IMG/VR virus record: IMGVR_UViG_3300034375_007507
Span: 1 to 44,763 of that record
Direction: 5' to 3' (one strand)
Source of the DNA: a virus
Length of the DNA stretch: 44,763 bases
In this document: piece by piece, positions 33,801 to 41,408 of the stretch
Position numbering within the stretch: position 1 is the first letter of the stretch
How the letters are laid out: each line of letters starts with the position of its first letter
Notes under the pieces: model-generated
What the model was told of the DNA's origin: nothing
Database searches by the model: none
The model's input: the letters and a program-made list of their open reading frames with translations, nothing else
Made by a program: the position numbers and the translations under genes

Positions 33801-34613
33801 AAACTGACCTGTAGCACTAAATACCTGATTAACAAACCCACCAAAAGTAGGTTCATCTAAAAACTCCTCAAAACTTTCAACAGGTGATAATATTTGAGAA
33901 GCAGCTATTTGCGCTTGATTACCTTCCAATATTGCATCTTCTTTTGCTTCTTCGTCTCCTGCAATACTTGCAGCAATACCCCTAAAATAGTTTACATTTG
34001 CACTTAAATTTTGTGCTCCTGCGGCCATACCTAAATTAAAAATTTCAATTGGATCTTCCGTTGCATAATCAAATAAACTACCGCGTTCTTCAGCTTCTTG
34101 AAGCTTTTCTCCTAAAGGTTTTGCGGGGGCTTTCTTTTGGTTATTTACAAACAAAGAAATAGCTGCATCGGGATCGGTAGTTCGCGGTTCTGAAGTCTTA
34201 CCTGATAGAGTTCTTGCTTGTTCTAATAAATTAGAATTATATTCTTTTGCTGCATCTGGGGTTTCAAACCGTACCATTGCAGAAATAAGTTTTTCTCTAA
34301 TACCAGGGTCGGCTAGATCTATTTCAGCATCTGAAGAAATGCCAACATTACGAGCTACAAAATTAATGTAATTATCAGTAGGGTTGTTATCACTAGGGGG
34401 TGCAAATCTACTTATAGCACCACGAATTGTATTAATATTATGGCGCACACCATAGTTTTCTAAAACTTTATCGGCGGCTCTTAGACCATAGAGGGGGTTT
34501 TCAAATTGTGCATATCCACCATCATCAGCACCTGTTTGACCTACCCAATTATTGTTTGCGTTAAATCTAACATTTAACCAGTTATTGTTTTTGTACCCAG
34601 TTTGTTGTGACAC
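27801..34613 (-). CDS. Giant polyvalent internal virion (ejection) protein with muralytic N-terminus and zincin motif
   Basis: A 2270-aa protein in the position of T7 gp16, probably ejected into the cell with the DNA. Residues ~1-140 match the structural-protein-P5-like lysozyme/transglycosylase segment of many phages (YGLRAADKVLENYG, then TIRGAISRFAPPSDN). Glycine-rich hydrophobic stretches near ~265-310 and ~495-520 may insert into membrane. A metallopeptidase-like motif HELGH at 1449-1453 and EEWFAD from 1500 (Glu as third ligand) form a zincin-type site. The C-terminus (SDPRFALIWQLKSFFYAYGK, then FLLGAMTLLPLTMLGL) is the end seen in large polyvalent proteins. Coiled coils fill residues ~1110-1300. 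The start is GTG at 34613. Confidence 0.85.
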   Translation of the reverse strand: MSQQTGYKNNNWLNVRFNANNNWVGQTGADDGGYAQFENPLYGLRAADKVLENYGVRHNINTIRGAISRFAPPSDNNPTDNYINFVARNVGISSDAEIDLADPGIREKLISAMVRFETPDAAKEYNSNLLEQARTLSGKTSEPRTTDPDAAISLFVNNQKKAPAKPLGEKLQEAEERGSLFDYATEDPIEIFNLGMAAGAQNLSANVNYFRGIAASIAGDEEAKEDAILEGNQAQIAASQILSPVESFEEFLDEPTFGGFVNQVFSATGQFAPSALASITAAMVGAGVGALAGATAPITGAAVASGLTASVAKKKLVKDAVNKFMANEAAKKQGKKNLPYALTTAENNVINGAFGILQREYRKKRAASLGRLGAVSGAVAQEFPQGAGTAFGIFAEQGMTDPLQAFQSLGIGVPFAAIGVGSEALVARGLYGMATKKGGAANRSLARDIFVSGALKTGAVEGVTESLQEEISIQQRFAIDDEYTQAQAKLDRAQALFSGFFGGVGIGGIGGGIATGVNRVMDPSEGVFGKARQLIKDQYEQEVESDIELQQAFIDGERDIETVFPEPVSWLEGQLDATIDPTNKKDSVWIDENSRSQVDLTEASPLNSKIAEIAKGDPQNIVDVNGVGIFITSNPTKALLFRRLINNDAFNTTKLDSFLARNLGYVHKRKPGDNLVVEVRDKQNNVVWYQQTNENDLDAVVTKANSLFSTSELFGSANYEVSHKEIGEHLRERSEILGPRTSNIEVPEEVAQTFGLEGETQITLDDDGELTEVPERAAVAESFSEFEPQIVVGEERGSEAAPILSQTGQPWKGLRSLSVIPQEDQAAYEEEKQKAIKNLTSFEPHKEMERLIEQDAFTTSFLKAFNNLQEGDPLVIFGPKQVGNAEDGTPQYGILKYKLPSVGMVEAPANEVARWVNEAHQADLTQERFNRKPVDWTILVPQNLTNIKFSFEDKKATPQRINMPRLTNFGRQWNNRTQAQGAMAQGAEETALLGYSTAVSSLLMEGYQLFWNGKPITEFTRQDEEQAIVYTAGNTEYTATGKNTGEVKALSTSREFEGSPQALQGETSPRTIQERVESLQNLAEAQIVIEEKLFEAKQELDRLETERDRVEDLLDNETNPERLAELTGELQLIENSKLQETEALIEELEKAEGRRGFAEFTEQQKAREALSEEARERDINAPGRFGSVVVDPGFDPDDFGPQTEGQEQGGGGETGAQVDVFVDQSPQQERLRQIASRVRSRIGANKSRLRALGRIEAEGQTTNQAKQLSKRIEKDTNILVSLNEQINSITRPIVLESTDIPGVRADIERGVGKGKKFSDTFNPLFNPKDRKFQPFKQSFSKTIENRIGNKAFLNNVLSTIKNDFKLNRDIQIITADESFDLSRIRSSRIVADVKREQQVVLGNRPDATGQQRALGGRILKYYDQDFIILNVPQNPTQEQQGLAIVALAHELGHSVFEQELARSLNPRGKTYAKLKAAFDGVRSNTDVSQYQDDNYHAAFEEWFADQTAVYLLDATRKATNGTESIFKQIANKLRAVFNKFKQLTKRFQVNPSFNDYVKETVGGYKNKVLNTRKQRLSHQGEAIIKSMVEDDIPKAAKTVAKEKVFFDLAKEAETILEGDPDKFSTYTTKILAPADNLLRSLGAVELANFFLKQSQAEGPIGFLSEKISKINRYVSKVEQAANIDGKITPESRSILLEAENNLTPDAELSPAARAVRQVFTDMYQTENFSERLNIKQLENYFPRSVSLERLENSPKIKAELTEALIEYNKGKTFTKTVFRNNKPTEVTYSYNEQEVALLVDEITADPNKTEIDIAAQDPNQKFSIGIARHRQEAFANVPTPVLRGILDEEGNSLLNDPEVAIRKYIQNSIKKSELNKRGGAKKLNELINELPKNKQKHAEDAVLAMLGKVTPEMGPLLKGVNNVGVTLNVLTLLSFAVFASAPDLAGPILRSKEFSKSNFANFGKEIANYFKNPQEAADFAKEVGATVSDAISTLYVNAAEIDLLDPRAKKISERFFKVIGLDWFTRFTRIVASGMGRRFVLHHGKQAKAGNEVSQRYLRELGNITWQEVDQWVANNQTFDGAVGEKIRLGIFQFVDESIVRPNAAERPVWASDPRFALIWQLKSFFYAYGKNIIGGLWRESKNRYNEEGFPAASVPFLLGAMTLLPLTMLGLDLRERFKVGLAWVLPGISPDDKNYRRSIDMDWGEYSFEIMDRSGVLGPFALAMPLFMENKRFGDPFWVGPLGPTVERAYDAATGDFDFDSILPFYNQL

Positions 34614-34614
34614 A

Positions 34615-36654
34615 TTAACCTTTTTTCTTTTCTACAGCCCTAGGATTTAAATCGGGGATTCCTAGTGCACCGCTTTGATTATCTAATAATTCAACCATTT
34701 TACCAAATTGGTTTATTAACTCCGGAGGAAAAACACTATACTCGGTCTCTTCTTGTGGGTTTACACTATTTACAAACACAATTTCAACGGCTTGTCCTTT
34801 ATTATTTCTTCGTACTCGTAAATTATCAAACAAACCAACAGCAGGATCTACGGTATCTCTAGCTATTATGTCACCAAACCAATCCTTTAAATTTCCAGAG
34901 TCGGACCCTAGAATAAATAAGGCTTGTCCTATAATTTGTTTAGCTTCAGCTACTGCCCTAGGTTGATCTGAAAGAGCAAGTCTCGGGGCATTAGTAAGAA
35001 AATCACTGAAAAATTTTCTCATAGCTATTTTTGTTTTTGGGGTAAGTTTCTTTATATATTGATCGTTATCATCTGTAAAAGAAGACCTTAACTCATCTGC
35101 GCTCTTCCTTATAGGGTCGAAAAACTCGCTTTGTGCGGCAGTAGCTAAACTTGCGTAAGAACTTTGAATAGCTGCTATATCTCGTTGTATGCCGGAAACT
35201 GCAGCGGGTGTTAATTGAGGATCACCACGTAAAAAAGTATTTGTTAAAGAATTATATACATTTAACTTATCAGTAATAGAACCACTAGGCCCATTAACAG
35301 CAAAAGCAATTAAAGCTGCGGCTTTTAATCCATCTACCTGTGATATTTTCCCTTGTCGCACAGCCTGTCCTAAATCATTTGCTGAACTTATATTTTGTTC
35401 TTTTAAGAGATTTTGTATTTTTGTGTAATCCTCTTCAGGTAATTTTTCTAAAGTTGATTGATTATCAGTAAACCACTGTCTCGCATCTTGTATATTATCT
35501 GGTAATGCAGGGATAGTTTCTATTTGTGAAGTAGTGTCCTTGCTTCCTAAACTCGTATTTATTCTAGATAGTTCATTTTCTAACCTAGTCTTATCCTGTT
35601 CAGTGAGGGCGGGGTTATTTTGTAAATTTTGCTGAATAACTTTTTTTCTATTTTCTAGGGGCCCACGTCTTTTTTCTTCCTCCCTAGAAATTTTTGTAGA
35701 AGACTTTTCTTTTAAAGCTGTTATTTTTTGTTCTATCCGATTAATTTGGTTTTGAATAGCTTTTGGTGCTTTACTTGTAGATAAATTCCCAATATTAATC
35801 TCATGAGCCTCTTTTAGTTTTTTATATAAAGCTTTATCTACAGGAGGTAGGGCGTTTTCTTCAGCCTCTGTTAGATAAGAAAAAGTAAATGTATCCTCTG
35901 TTGGTGTAACACTGTCATCCCTAAAAAATTGACTTTCTTTGTCTTTCTGTCTTTGAGCAACAACGCTAGGTCCAAACTCAACGTCTCTTCCTGACGGCTC
36001 AGAATCAATAGCCGCTTTTTCTTCTGGAGAGCGGTTTTTATTTAATACTGAATTTACTTGCCCTGCAATCTCTGTAAAAGACTCCGGAGCTAAATTTCCA
36101 GAAGTATCTCCTATAGCCCGCGTAAGAGACTGCTCTGCTGTAGTACCAATAGCTTGCCCAACTAACCCTCCTTTTTGTAAAAGATTTCGGGCTTGTGCCT
36201 CATAGAAGTTTTTTAAATCTTCTTTGGAAAACTGTAAAGAGTTATCATCGGGGTCTTGGCTTCTTCTTTCTGTTATAGGCGCTAATTTTCCATCGCGCTT
36301 TCTTACATTAAAAATAAAAGTACCCGCTTCTGTCTCTGTTGGCCCAAGAATAGTCCCTTTTTCTACATCCCCAAATTTATTTCTAAAATTATTTGCAACA
36401 GTAGCAATGTTCATAAAATCAACGTATTGCTCTCCAATATTTGCATCGTGTAATTTTTCTAGCCCCCCCGGAGTAAGGTTGCCTTTTTCATCAAAAATTC
36501 CTTGGTTTATCAAAGTAGATATAGTGTCTGCCATATCTGCTTCATTATTACCGCGTTGTAATGCACGCGTTTGCTCTCGTTGGTAAGCCGCTGAATCAGC
36601 AGCTCCAATTTGATTTGTATAATAATTTAAAAATTGTCCAAATTTACTTGCCAT
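34615..36654 (-). CDS. Large internal virion protein (gp15-like by position)
   Basis: A 679-aa protein, mostly helical and charged, with coiled coils around residues 290-380 (KAPKAIQNQINRIEQKITAL, then KKVIQQNLQNNP). No enzyme motif is visible. It lies between the small 189-aa and the 2270-aa ejection proteins, the place of T7 gp15, and probably forms part of the internal core or the conduit through the periplasm. The N-terminus (SKFGQFLNYYTNQIGAADSA) resembles internal virion proteins of marine podoviruses. Confidence 0.68.
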   Translation of the reverse strand: MASKFGQFLNYYTNQIGAADSAAYQREQTRALQRGNNEADMADTISTLINQGIFDEKGNLTPGGLEKLHDANIGEQYVDFMNIATVANNFRNKFGDVEKGTILGPTETEAGTFIFNVRKRDGKLAPITERRSQDPDDNSLQFSKEDLKNFYEAQARNLLQKGGLVGQAIGTTAEQSLTRAIGDTSGNLAPESFTEIAGQVNSVLNKNRSPEEKAAIDSEPSGRDVEFGPSVVAQRQKDKESQFFRDDSVTPTEDTFTFSYLTEAEENALPPVDKALYKKLKEAHEINIGNLSTSKAPKAIQNQINRIEQKITALKEKSSTKISREEEKRRGPLENRKKVIQQNLQNNPALTEQDKTRLENELSRINTSLGSKDTTSQIETIPALPDNIQDARQWFTDNQSTLEKLPEEDYTKIQNLLKEQNISSANDLGQAVRQGKISQVDGLKAAALIAFAVNGPSGSITDKLNVYNSLTNTFLRGDPQLTPAAVSGIQRDIAAIQSSYASLATAAQSEFFDPIRKSADELRSSFTDDNDQYIKKLTPKTKIAMRKFFSDFLTNAPRLALSDQPRAVAEAKQIIGQALFILGSDSGNLKDWFGDIIARDTVDPAVGLFDNLRVRRNNKGQAVEIVFVNSVNPQEETEYSVFPPELINQFGKMVELLDNQSGALGIPDLNPRAVEKKKG

Positions 36655-36657
36655 AAT

Positions 36658-37227
36658 TTATATTGAGAAAAAAGCTAGTGCTGCACCAGCTAGCGAGCCT
36701 CCTAGTCCTATCATATTAGATTTATGTTGTGCTTTTGCATTATTATAAGCAGCCGCTCTATTTGCTGCCATTGAGGAAGCTTCGCCTAAACCTTGTAAAG
36801 CGTTTCTATTTACCCCCTGCCCAATATTAATTAAATCAGCTAGGGTTCTTTGATTAACCTCTCTTTGTTGAATAAGAGCTGTGTTTAAATTGCCTGCAAG
36901 ATTCAATTGAGTGCCTCTTTGCATAGCTCTTTGTTGTTCTTGTTGTTGTACCGCACTTAGCCCAGCACCACCATATCTTTCAACATTTCTTTGTTGAACT
37001 CCCCTAGCAATTTGGCTTTGTTTAAGGGCGTCTTCTCTTGACTGTTCTATTAAAGAAGTATCATCTTTAGCAGAAATAAGTCTTTCTTCAAAATCACGGA
37101 AATTAGATAAATAATTTTCATAATCTTGACGGCTAATATCAGAATAAACTTTTTCCGGATCTTTTACTTCAGGCAGACTGCTGACAGAAGTATTTTTTTG
37201 CAGGGGTAAATTATCGTATAGTGCCAT
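36658..37227 (-). CDS. Small internal virion protein (gp14-like by position)
   Basis: A 189-aa Gln/Ala-rich helical protein. Residues ~30-155 form amphipathic helices (RDFEERLISAKDDTSLIEQS and LSAVQQQEQQRAMQRG), and the last ~20 residues, MIGLGGSLAGAALAFFSI, form a glycine-zipper-like membrane segment. T7 gp14, which inserts into the outer membrane, has a similar composition. The start shares a base with the preceding gene (TAATG). The role in forming an ejection channel is inference from order and composition. Confidence 0.68.
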   Translation of the reverse strand: MALYDNLPLQKNTSVSSLPEVKDPEKVYSDISRQDYENYLSNFRDFEERLISAKDDTSLIEQSREDALKQSQIARGVQQRNVERYGGAGLSAVQQQEQQRAMQRGTQLNLAGNLNTALIQQREVNQRTLADLINIGQGVNRNALQGLGEASSMAANRAAAYNNAKAQHKSNMIGLGGSLAGAALAFFSI

Positions 37228-37853
37228 TATCCTGATCTACCCCCTTTTGATGGAGTACTTTGTGTTTGGGCTGGAGTATAAGGCGTAAAAAACCTATTAA
37301 AGAAACCGCCTGTATCAGCTTGCTCGCTTGCTTGACCATAACTATCTAAATTCTTTCTACCTTGTGCTATTAATGCGCTTCCAATTTGTTCAGCAGCGTT
37401 AAATTTAGCTTGCCTTACCATTTGTTTAGCGCGAGCTGCTTCGAGCTGTTTTGTGCTTTGTATTTTTGCTGCTCTAGCTAAGCCCGCTTGAGCATCAGCA
37501 GCTTGACCCCTTGCGGTACCTAAGACCCCAATCTGTCTTTCTCTTTGAGCACCTAAAGCTTGTGCACTACCCTGTAATTGTTGTGCAGAAGCGGCGGAAG
37601 CTAAATCGGCAGCTTGGTCAACAGAACGAGCTGCAGCTAAACTAGGTCGACTACTTAAAGCCTGCATAGTATCAGCTTGTGCTGCGCCCCGGGCTAAACC
37701 ACCTAAGTCTTCTCTTTCAGATAAATCGCGCATCTCCCTAAGTAGTGGGCCATATGTTTGATCAAAGTATTCTTTTTCTGCTTTAGATACAGCTGCTGAA
37801 ACTTTTTCTTGCTCAGATGCTTGGTATTCTTGTTTTTTTGGTTTTGAACTCAT
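37227..37853 (-). CDS. Ala/Gln-rich helical protein, probable ejection or core protein
   Basis: A 208-aa protein, very rich in Ala and Gln, with a long helix through ~20-160 (for example RDLSEREDLGGLARGAAQAD and QLQGSAQALGAQRER). The end (DTGGFFNRFFTPYTPAQTQS) is disordered and Pro/Ser-rich. I recognise no family motif, but composition and place ahead of the gp14/15/16-like genes fit a small internal virion protein. It overlaps the GNAT-like gene by 4 bp. Confidence 0.65.
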   Translation of the reverse strand: MSSKPKKQEYQASEQEKVSAAVSKAEKEYFDQTYGPLLREMRDLSEREDLGGLARGAAQADTMQALSSRPSLAAARSVDQAADLASAASAQQLQGSAQALGAQRERQIGVLGTARGQAADAQAGLARAAKIQSTKQLEAARAKQMVRQAKFNAAEQIGSALIAQGRKNLDSYGQASEQADTGGFFNRFFTPYTPAQTQSTPSKGGRSG

Positions 37854-38293
37854 AATTCTTTTTTATAAACATAGCTTGTTAATTCAAATCCGTGCTTCCG
37901 TGCAACCCTGGTCCATCCTGGTCTACTTGTGTGAAACTCTAATGTCTTCACATTTTTTTCTAGGGCTATCTTATTTAAAAAAGTAAACCCTACTTCCCTA
38001 TAATTATACTCTGGTTTTTGATAACTTGCCCAGATAAATAACGTAGGTTCGCCACCTGGGTCTGAAATTAATGAGCAGATAACAAAGCCAACATATTTAT
38101 CAGCTTCATAAAACATATATAAAGTAGCATTTTTATTACGTAATGCTAAATATATATCTGCTGGTATCCAATCAGAGTAACTTTTATTTCTTATGACATG
38201 TAGATCAGATTCAATTCTTTCATAAGCATACCGAATCTCATCTACAGGTATTTCTTCGACGGATATTCCATTAATAGTCGATCTCTGAACCAT
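37850..38293 (-). CDS. GNAT-like acetyltransferase-type protein in the head-tail block
   Basis: A 147-aa protein if started at the ATG at 38293; a longer in-frame version to 38332 exists but overlaps the adaptor more. The sequence YMFYEADKYVGFVICSLI, then EPTLFIWASYQKPEYNYREV, a helix FLNKIALEKNVKTLEFHT and a final RKHGFELTSYVYKKEL has the beta-beta-helix-beta order and closing strand of a GNAT fold. The acetyl-CoA-binding R/Q-x-x-G-x-G/A is not obvious, so activity is doubtful. It overlaps the adaptor gene by 23 bp. Similar GNAT-like genes occur at this place in other marine podoviruses, as far as I recall. Confidence 0.65.
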   Translation of the reverse strand: MVQRSTINGISVEEIPVDEIRYAYERIESDLHVIRNKSYSDWIPADIYLALRNKNATLYMFYEADKYVGFVICSLISDPGGEPTLFIWASYQKPEYNYREVGFTFLNKIALEKNVKTLEFHTSRPGWTRVARKHGFELTSYVYKKEL

Positions 38294-38954
38294 ATCGCTT
38301 GTACCTTTTACGCGGTGACAATCCTGTACCACGGTATTTAACTAATCTACGTACACCTAAATCACCGCTTCTTGCTCTTTGTTCTGCTTGTGTTACCTCT
38401 TGATTAAACAAACTTAAATAATCTCCAGCGGCTTGTGGGTCAGACCAATCTCTTCTTGGGATTCTAAGCAGTCTGTATAGAGCACCATATATAATCCCAT
38501 CTCTATAATCATTTGAAAAATCAGTACTAATATTGTTTGAGGTTCTAGTTGGTTTTAAAGCCACACTTATTTGTAAACCATTTGTAACTGATGAGTTAGG
38601 AACAGGCACAACCCAAAAAGTATCCGGGTTTTTTTGTAAGTAAACTTGTGGTAAAGCCGTTTTATTTCTCCAATCTGGATAATTTAATTCTAGACTTCTT
38701 GGGCTAATTGGATCTAAATCATCGCCATCGTATGTCATCCAAAGTATTTGATGGACGTCTGTACCTGCTGGTTGATCAAACTCATACTCGTAAACACCAC
38801 TTATAGTTGTAATTGGGTCTAAATCAAAAACATATGCTTTTGATCTTTCACATAGTTCAATAGTAGCTGATCTTAAATTAGATTCAATTAGAGTATCAGG
38901 GCAGTTTGGAACATAAGGTAAAACTTCTTTTACTAATGAGCTAAAAGTTGCCAT
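38271..38954 (-). CDS. Head-tail adaptor protein (SU10-adaptor-like), second copy
   Basis: A 227-aa protein of the podovirus adaptor class that joins the portal to the tail. It begins with a helical part (SLVKEVLPYVPNCPDTLIES, NLRSATIELCERS), then beta strands (YEYEFDQPAGTDVHQIL, then YLQKNPDTFWVVPVP, LQISVALKPTRTSN), and a helical YGALYRLLRIPRRDW end. The layout parallels the 238-aa neighbour upstream, so the two may form stacked rings or have arisen by duplication. It overlaps the GNAT-like gene by 23 bp. Confidence 0.8.
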   Translation of the reverse strand: MATFSSLVKEVLPYVPNCPDTLIESNLRSATIELCERSKAYVFDLDPITTISGVYEYEFDQPAGTDVHQILWMTYDGDDLDPISPRSLELNYPDWRNKTALPQVYLQKNPDTFWVVPVPNSSVTNGLQISVALKPTRTSNNISTDFSNDYRDGIIYGALYRLLRIPRRDWSDPQAAGDYLSLFNQEVTQAEQRARSGDLGVRRLVKYRGTGLSPRKRYKRYGSEIDY

Positions 38955-38955
38955 A

Positions 38956-39672
38956 TTACACTCCTACCTGAGGGGCGATTGTGGGCCCCGCGTTTCGATC
39001 TGCGTTAGGGTCTAAAAAGGCTTCTGCAGACCCGCCAGCCCCTAGACTATTTAAAAATAACTGATAGTGGGATCCCGCTCTTTGTTGGTTTCCTGCATAC
39101 TCAGCATCTTTTAAATAAGCTCTATATAAAACAAAATTTAAAATAGCATTTCCATAAGTATCTTCTATATCAATAGTACTAGAAACGGAACTCAAATCAG
39201 TTGGTAGCTTTGAGTATATTAGTTCAACATAGGCACTAGAACCCGAGGCTACTCCAGGATATACATAAAACTTTTTAGGGTCATCAGCATCAAAAATATA
39301 ATTTTTAATAGTTGAACCATGCGCTGAAGAACCCGTTACTGTTGGGTCATGCCAATCTGGTTCAATAGAGTTTAATAAGTCTTCTTCTACAATTCTAATT
39401 GCCTTAGAACCTGTCGCATCTGAAGCTGTCCCTGACATATTACGGGATACTTTAATAAGACGAAGTCCGCCGGAAGGCAACGTTTGTTCTGTTCCTGTAC
39501 TTAAACTTATATTTTCGTGTGTAGCTGTTGCTTCAGGTTTAATATTAACAACTTCGCGTTGTGCATCATTAATATAGATTAATAATTCTGCATCAGTCCA
39601 ACGAACACCGGAGCTATCTTGTAAGGTAAGTCTAGCTCTATCAATAATATTAGTGCCCGTTAGTGTTCCCAT
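38956..39672 (-). CDS. Head-tail adaptor protein (DUF6682-like)
   Basis: A 238-aa adaptor protein. The helical start TNIIDRARLTLQDSSGVRW, then TDAELLIYINDAQREVVN, is the wording of the phage adaptor family DUF6682; later segments include DPKKFYVYPGVASGSSAYVE and a helical ILNFVLYRAYLKDAEYAGNQ. It would bind under the portal and receive the tail. It shares one base with the 105-aa gene and starts a run of head-tail genes. Confidence 0.84.
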   Translation of the reverse strand: MGTLTGTNIIDRARLTLQDSSGVRWTDAELLIYINDAQREVVNIKPEATATHENISLSTGTEQTLPSGGLRLIKVSRNMSGTASDATGSKAIRIVEEDLLNSIEPDWHDPTVTGSSAHGSTIKNYIFDADDPKKFYVYPGVASGSSAYVELIYSKLPTDLSSVSSTIDIEDTYGNAILNFVLYRAYLKDAEYAGNQQRAGSHYQLFLNSLGAGGSAEAFLDPNADRNAGPTIAPQVGV

Positions 39673-39989
39673 TATTTCTTAGTTGTTTTCTTCGCTGGTT
39701 TTTTAACTGCTGGCTTTTTCTTTGCTGGTGCTTTGCCACCTTCCCATGCTTCATTAACATCGGGGGTGCTTAGATCATCACCTTTAAAAGTGCCGTCTTC
39801 CTCTCTAGCTCTAATTGGCTCACTTGGTTTTTTGTCTTTAATAGAATTAGGTTTAACTTCTGTACACCCTTCTTGTAAGCAAAAAATTCCAATGTCCATT
39901 CCAACTTCTTTTGGTACGCCAGCTTCCAATCTGATTGATGCGCCCCAGGTGGTTGATATATACCTGTCAATATCTGATATTACTATCAT
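39672..39989 (-). CDS. Small head-region protein with lysine-rich tail
   Basis: A 105-aa protein. TTAGGAG precedes the ATG at good spacing. The N-terminal ~70 residues are of mixed charge; the C-terminus is a run of Ala/Pro/Lys (GKAPAKKKPAVKKPAKK), a histone-H1-like tail that could contact DNA. It is separated from the capsid gene by the terminator at 40001-40030. It may be a head-completion or decoration protein, but I recognise no family. Confidence 0.68.
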   Translation of the reverse strand: MIVISDIDRYISTTWGASIRLEAGVPKEVGMDIGIFCLQEGCTEVKPNSIKDKKPSEPIRAREEDGTFKGDDLSTPDVNEAWEGGKAPAKKKPAVKKPAKKTTKK

Positions 39990-40000
39990 GTTTTACTCCT

Positions 40001-40030
40001 AAAAAAGGGGTGGCTCAAAATGAACCACCC
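40001..40030 (-). terminator. Rho-independent terminator after the major capsid gene
   Basis: On the minus strand, GGGTGGTTCA and TGAGCCACCC form a 10-bp stem (one G-U pair) with a 3-base loop, followed by CTTTTTT. This is a classical intrinsic terminator, 13 bp after the capsid stop codon. It is followed directly by the ribosome binding site of the next gene, so it probably works as a partial terminator that keeps capsid transcripts more abundant than adaptor transcripts. Confidence 0.93.
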
Positions 40031-40043
40031 ACAAAAAGCATAC

Positions 40044-41189
40044 TTAGTATGCAACATCCAATCTAATAACACCAAAGTCTTCAACGCCACCATTGTAGTC
40101 GCTGTTGTACTTAGGCTTCTTAAGACCGAAGATTTTGCCAATAGAGATACCGTTTTGGTTCCCGTAGTCGAAGGTGTCTTCAACAATTTCAGGAAGTCCA
40201 ATATCTGCCATAGCAAGAGCTTGTGCTCCACAGAATAAAGCAGCAGAACCGTTGATGTCAGCATCAGCGCCCCACTTATATCCAGCAGAACCGGCATTTG
40301 AAGATGTTCCAGTAAGAGCATTAGCAGTGTTAAACACATGTCTGAACTCATGGACCATAATGCCGTCAACCATCAAGCTTGAAGAACCTGAGAACAAGCT
40401 GTTGCTTGGTCCTCTGACTCCAGCATTTCTGACGTTAGCCAAGAAATCTGAATCAAGTTTAAGGTCAGCCATTACTTGTGGAGATACAAAAAGGTGATAT
40501 ACCTCTTCTCCACCAGCACCTCTTACGCCTCTGATATAGTTATCTTTAGCATAAGCTTTTAGAGCAACAATACATTCATAAGTAATGGTATCGGCTGCTT
40601 CTACAGCAGTTACGTCACCAGCTACTAAGCCTGAAGTTGCATCCCATCTTCTGTGTCTATTAGAAGTTGGTGCAGTTACATCACTTCCAAACGCAAGGTC
40701 GTTAAGATTTTGTCCTGAAGTCAAGACAGGTCTTAATGCACCACTGTTTTTAAGTGTGTAGTTAATACCAGAAAGCGATAAAAACGCTAATTGGTCAATA
40801 CGATCAGCCATTGCATATGCAAGTGCATCTCGTGAGTGCTCACGGAAATTAACAACTGATTTTTGATCAGCTAATCTACCCGCAAGTCTATTAGCAAATC
40901 TCAATTGATCAAGTTGTACAACGATGTCGTAGGCTCTTAAAGTCTCTTCATTTCCTTCGAGGGTGTTGTCTCCAACAATACCGTCACCAGTCATATCGGC
41001 AAGAAGTGTTATAACAGCTCTTGCTCCTTTTTCTGATTGGGTAAGTTCAGATATTCTCTGAACCATAGCGTTAGGTCCGCTACCCGCAAATTGGTTAATG
41101 AAGGACATGTTCCTAGCAACACGCCAAAAATCACGCGACCAGATAGTAAGCTGTTCACTGGTCAGTGATGAAAAGTTTGTGTTAGCCAT
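40044..41189 (-). CDS. Major capsid protein, N4-gp56 family
   Basis: The 381-aa coat protein. I start it at the ATG at 41189 because GGAGG lies eight bases upstream; a TTG five codons earlier would place that site inside the gene. Family features of the N4-gp56/Phage_capsid_3 type: LTIWSRDFWRVARNMSFINQ, then LTQSEKGARAVITLLADMTG, GDNTLEGNEE and QLRFANRLAGRLADQKS, and the later HEFRHVFNTANAL. It forms the HK97-fold capsid shell. Its own leader (41190-41408) and terminator (40001-40030) make it a separately tunable unit. Confidence 0.93.
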   Translation of the reverse strand: MANTNFSSLTSEQLTIWSRDFWRVARNMSFINQFAGSGPNAMVQRISELTQSEKGARAVITLLADMTGDGIVGDNTLEGNEETLRAYDIVVQLDQLRFANRLAGRLADQKSVVNFREHSRDALAYAMADRIDQLAFLSLSGINYTLKNSGALRPVLTSGQNLNDLAFGSDVTAPTSNRHRRWDATSGLVAGDVTAVEAADTITYECIVALKAYAKDNYIRGVRGAGGEEVYHLFVSPQVMADLKLDSDFLANVRNAGVRGPSNSLFSGSSSLMVDGIMVHEFRHVFNTANALTGTSSNAGSAGYKWGADADINGSAALFCGAQALAMADIGLPEIVEDTFDYGNQNGISIGKIFGLKKPKYNSDYNGGVEDFGVIRLDVAY

Positions 41190-41408
41190 GATGGCATCCT
41201 CCAAATTTAAGATTAAAGTTAAACTAACCAGTCGCTTTTCTGGGCCGACTACTTACCCGTGTACCCTTTATCGTTGGGAAACGCTTTCGTGTTTTTACGG
41301 ACACGACTCCAGCCAGATTTACGCCATGACAGGCGAAAACGTTGTTTTAGCAGAACGACCTGCGTCAAATATCGTTTTGACGGACGAATTACTTATATGT
41401 TATACCAA
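41190..41408 (-). promoter_or_regulatory. 219-bp structured leader between scaffold and major capsid genes
   Basis: This is the longest gene-free stretch in the window. It contains several inverted repeats: CGTCAAA/TTTGACG at 41363-41382 (7-bp stem, 6-base loop), TCGTGT/ACACGA at 41287-41306 (6-bp stem), AGTCG/CGACT near 41230-41250 and AAAAC/GTTTT near 41337-41348. None is followed by a T run on the minus strand, so they look like leader structures rather than terminators. GGAGG for the capsid ATG lies at its end. Confidence 0.6.

Noticed and set aside
39672-39989. Lysine/alanine/proline tail as a histone-like DNA-packaging protein
   Set aside because: Only the last ~20 residues are of this kind; the rest shows no histone or HU fold, so I list it as a head-region protein of unknown role.
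41190-41204. Longer capsid start at TTG 41204
   Set aside because: It would place the GGAGG ribosome binding site inside the coding sequence; the ATG at 41189 has it eight bases upstream.
41190-41408. Inverted repeats in the capsid leader as terminators
   Set aside because: None of the stems is followed by a T run on the transcribed strand, so I kept them as leader structure only.
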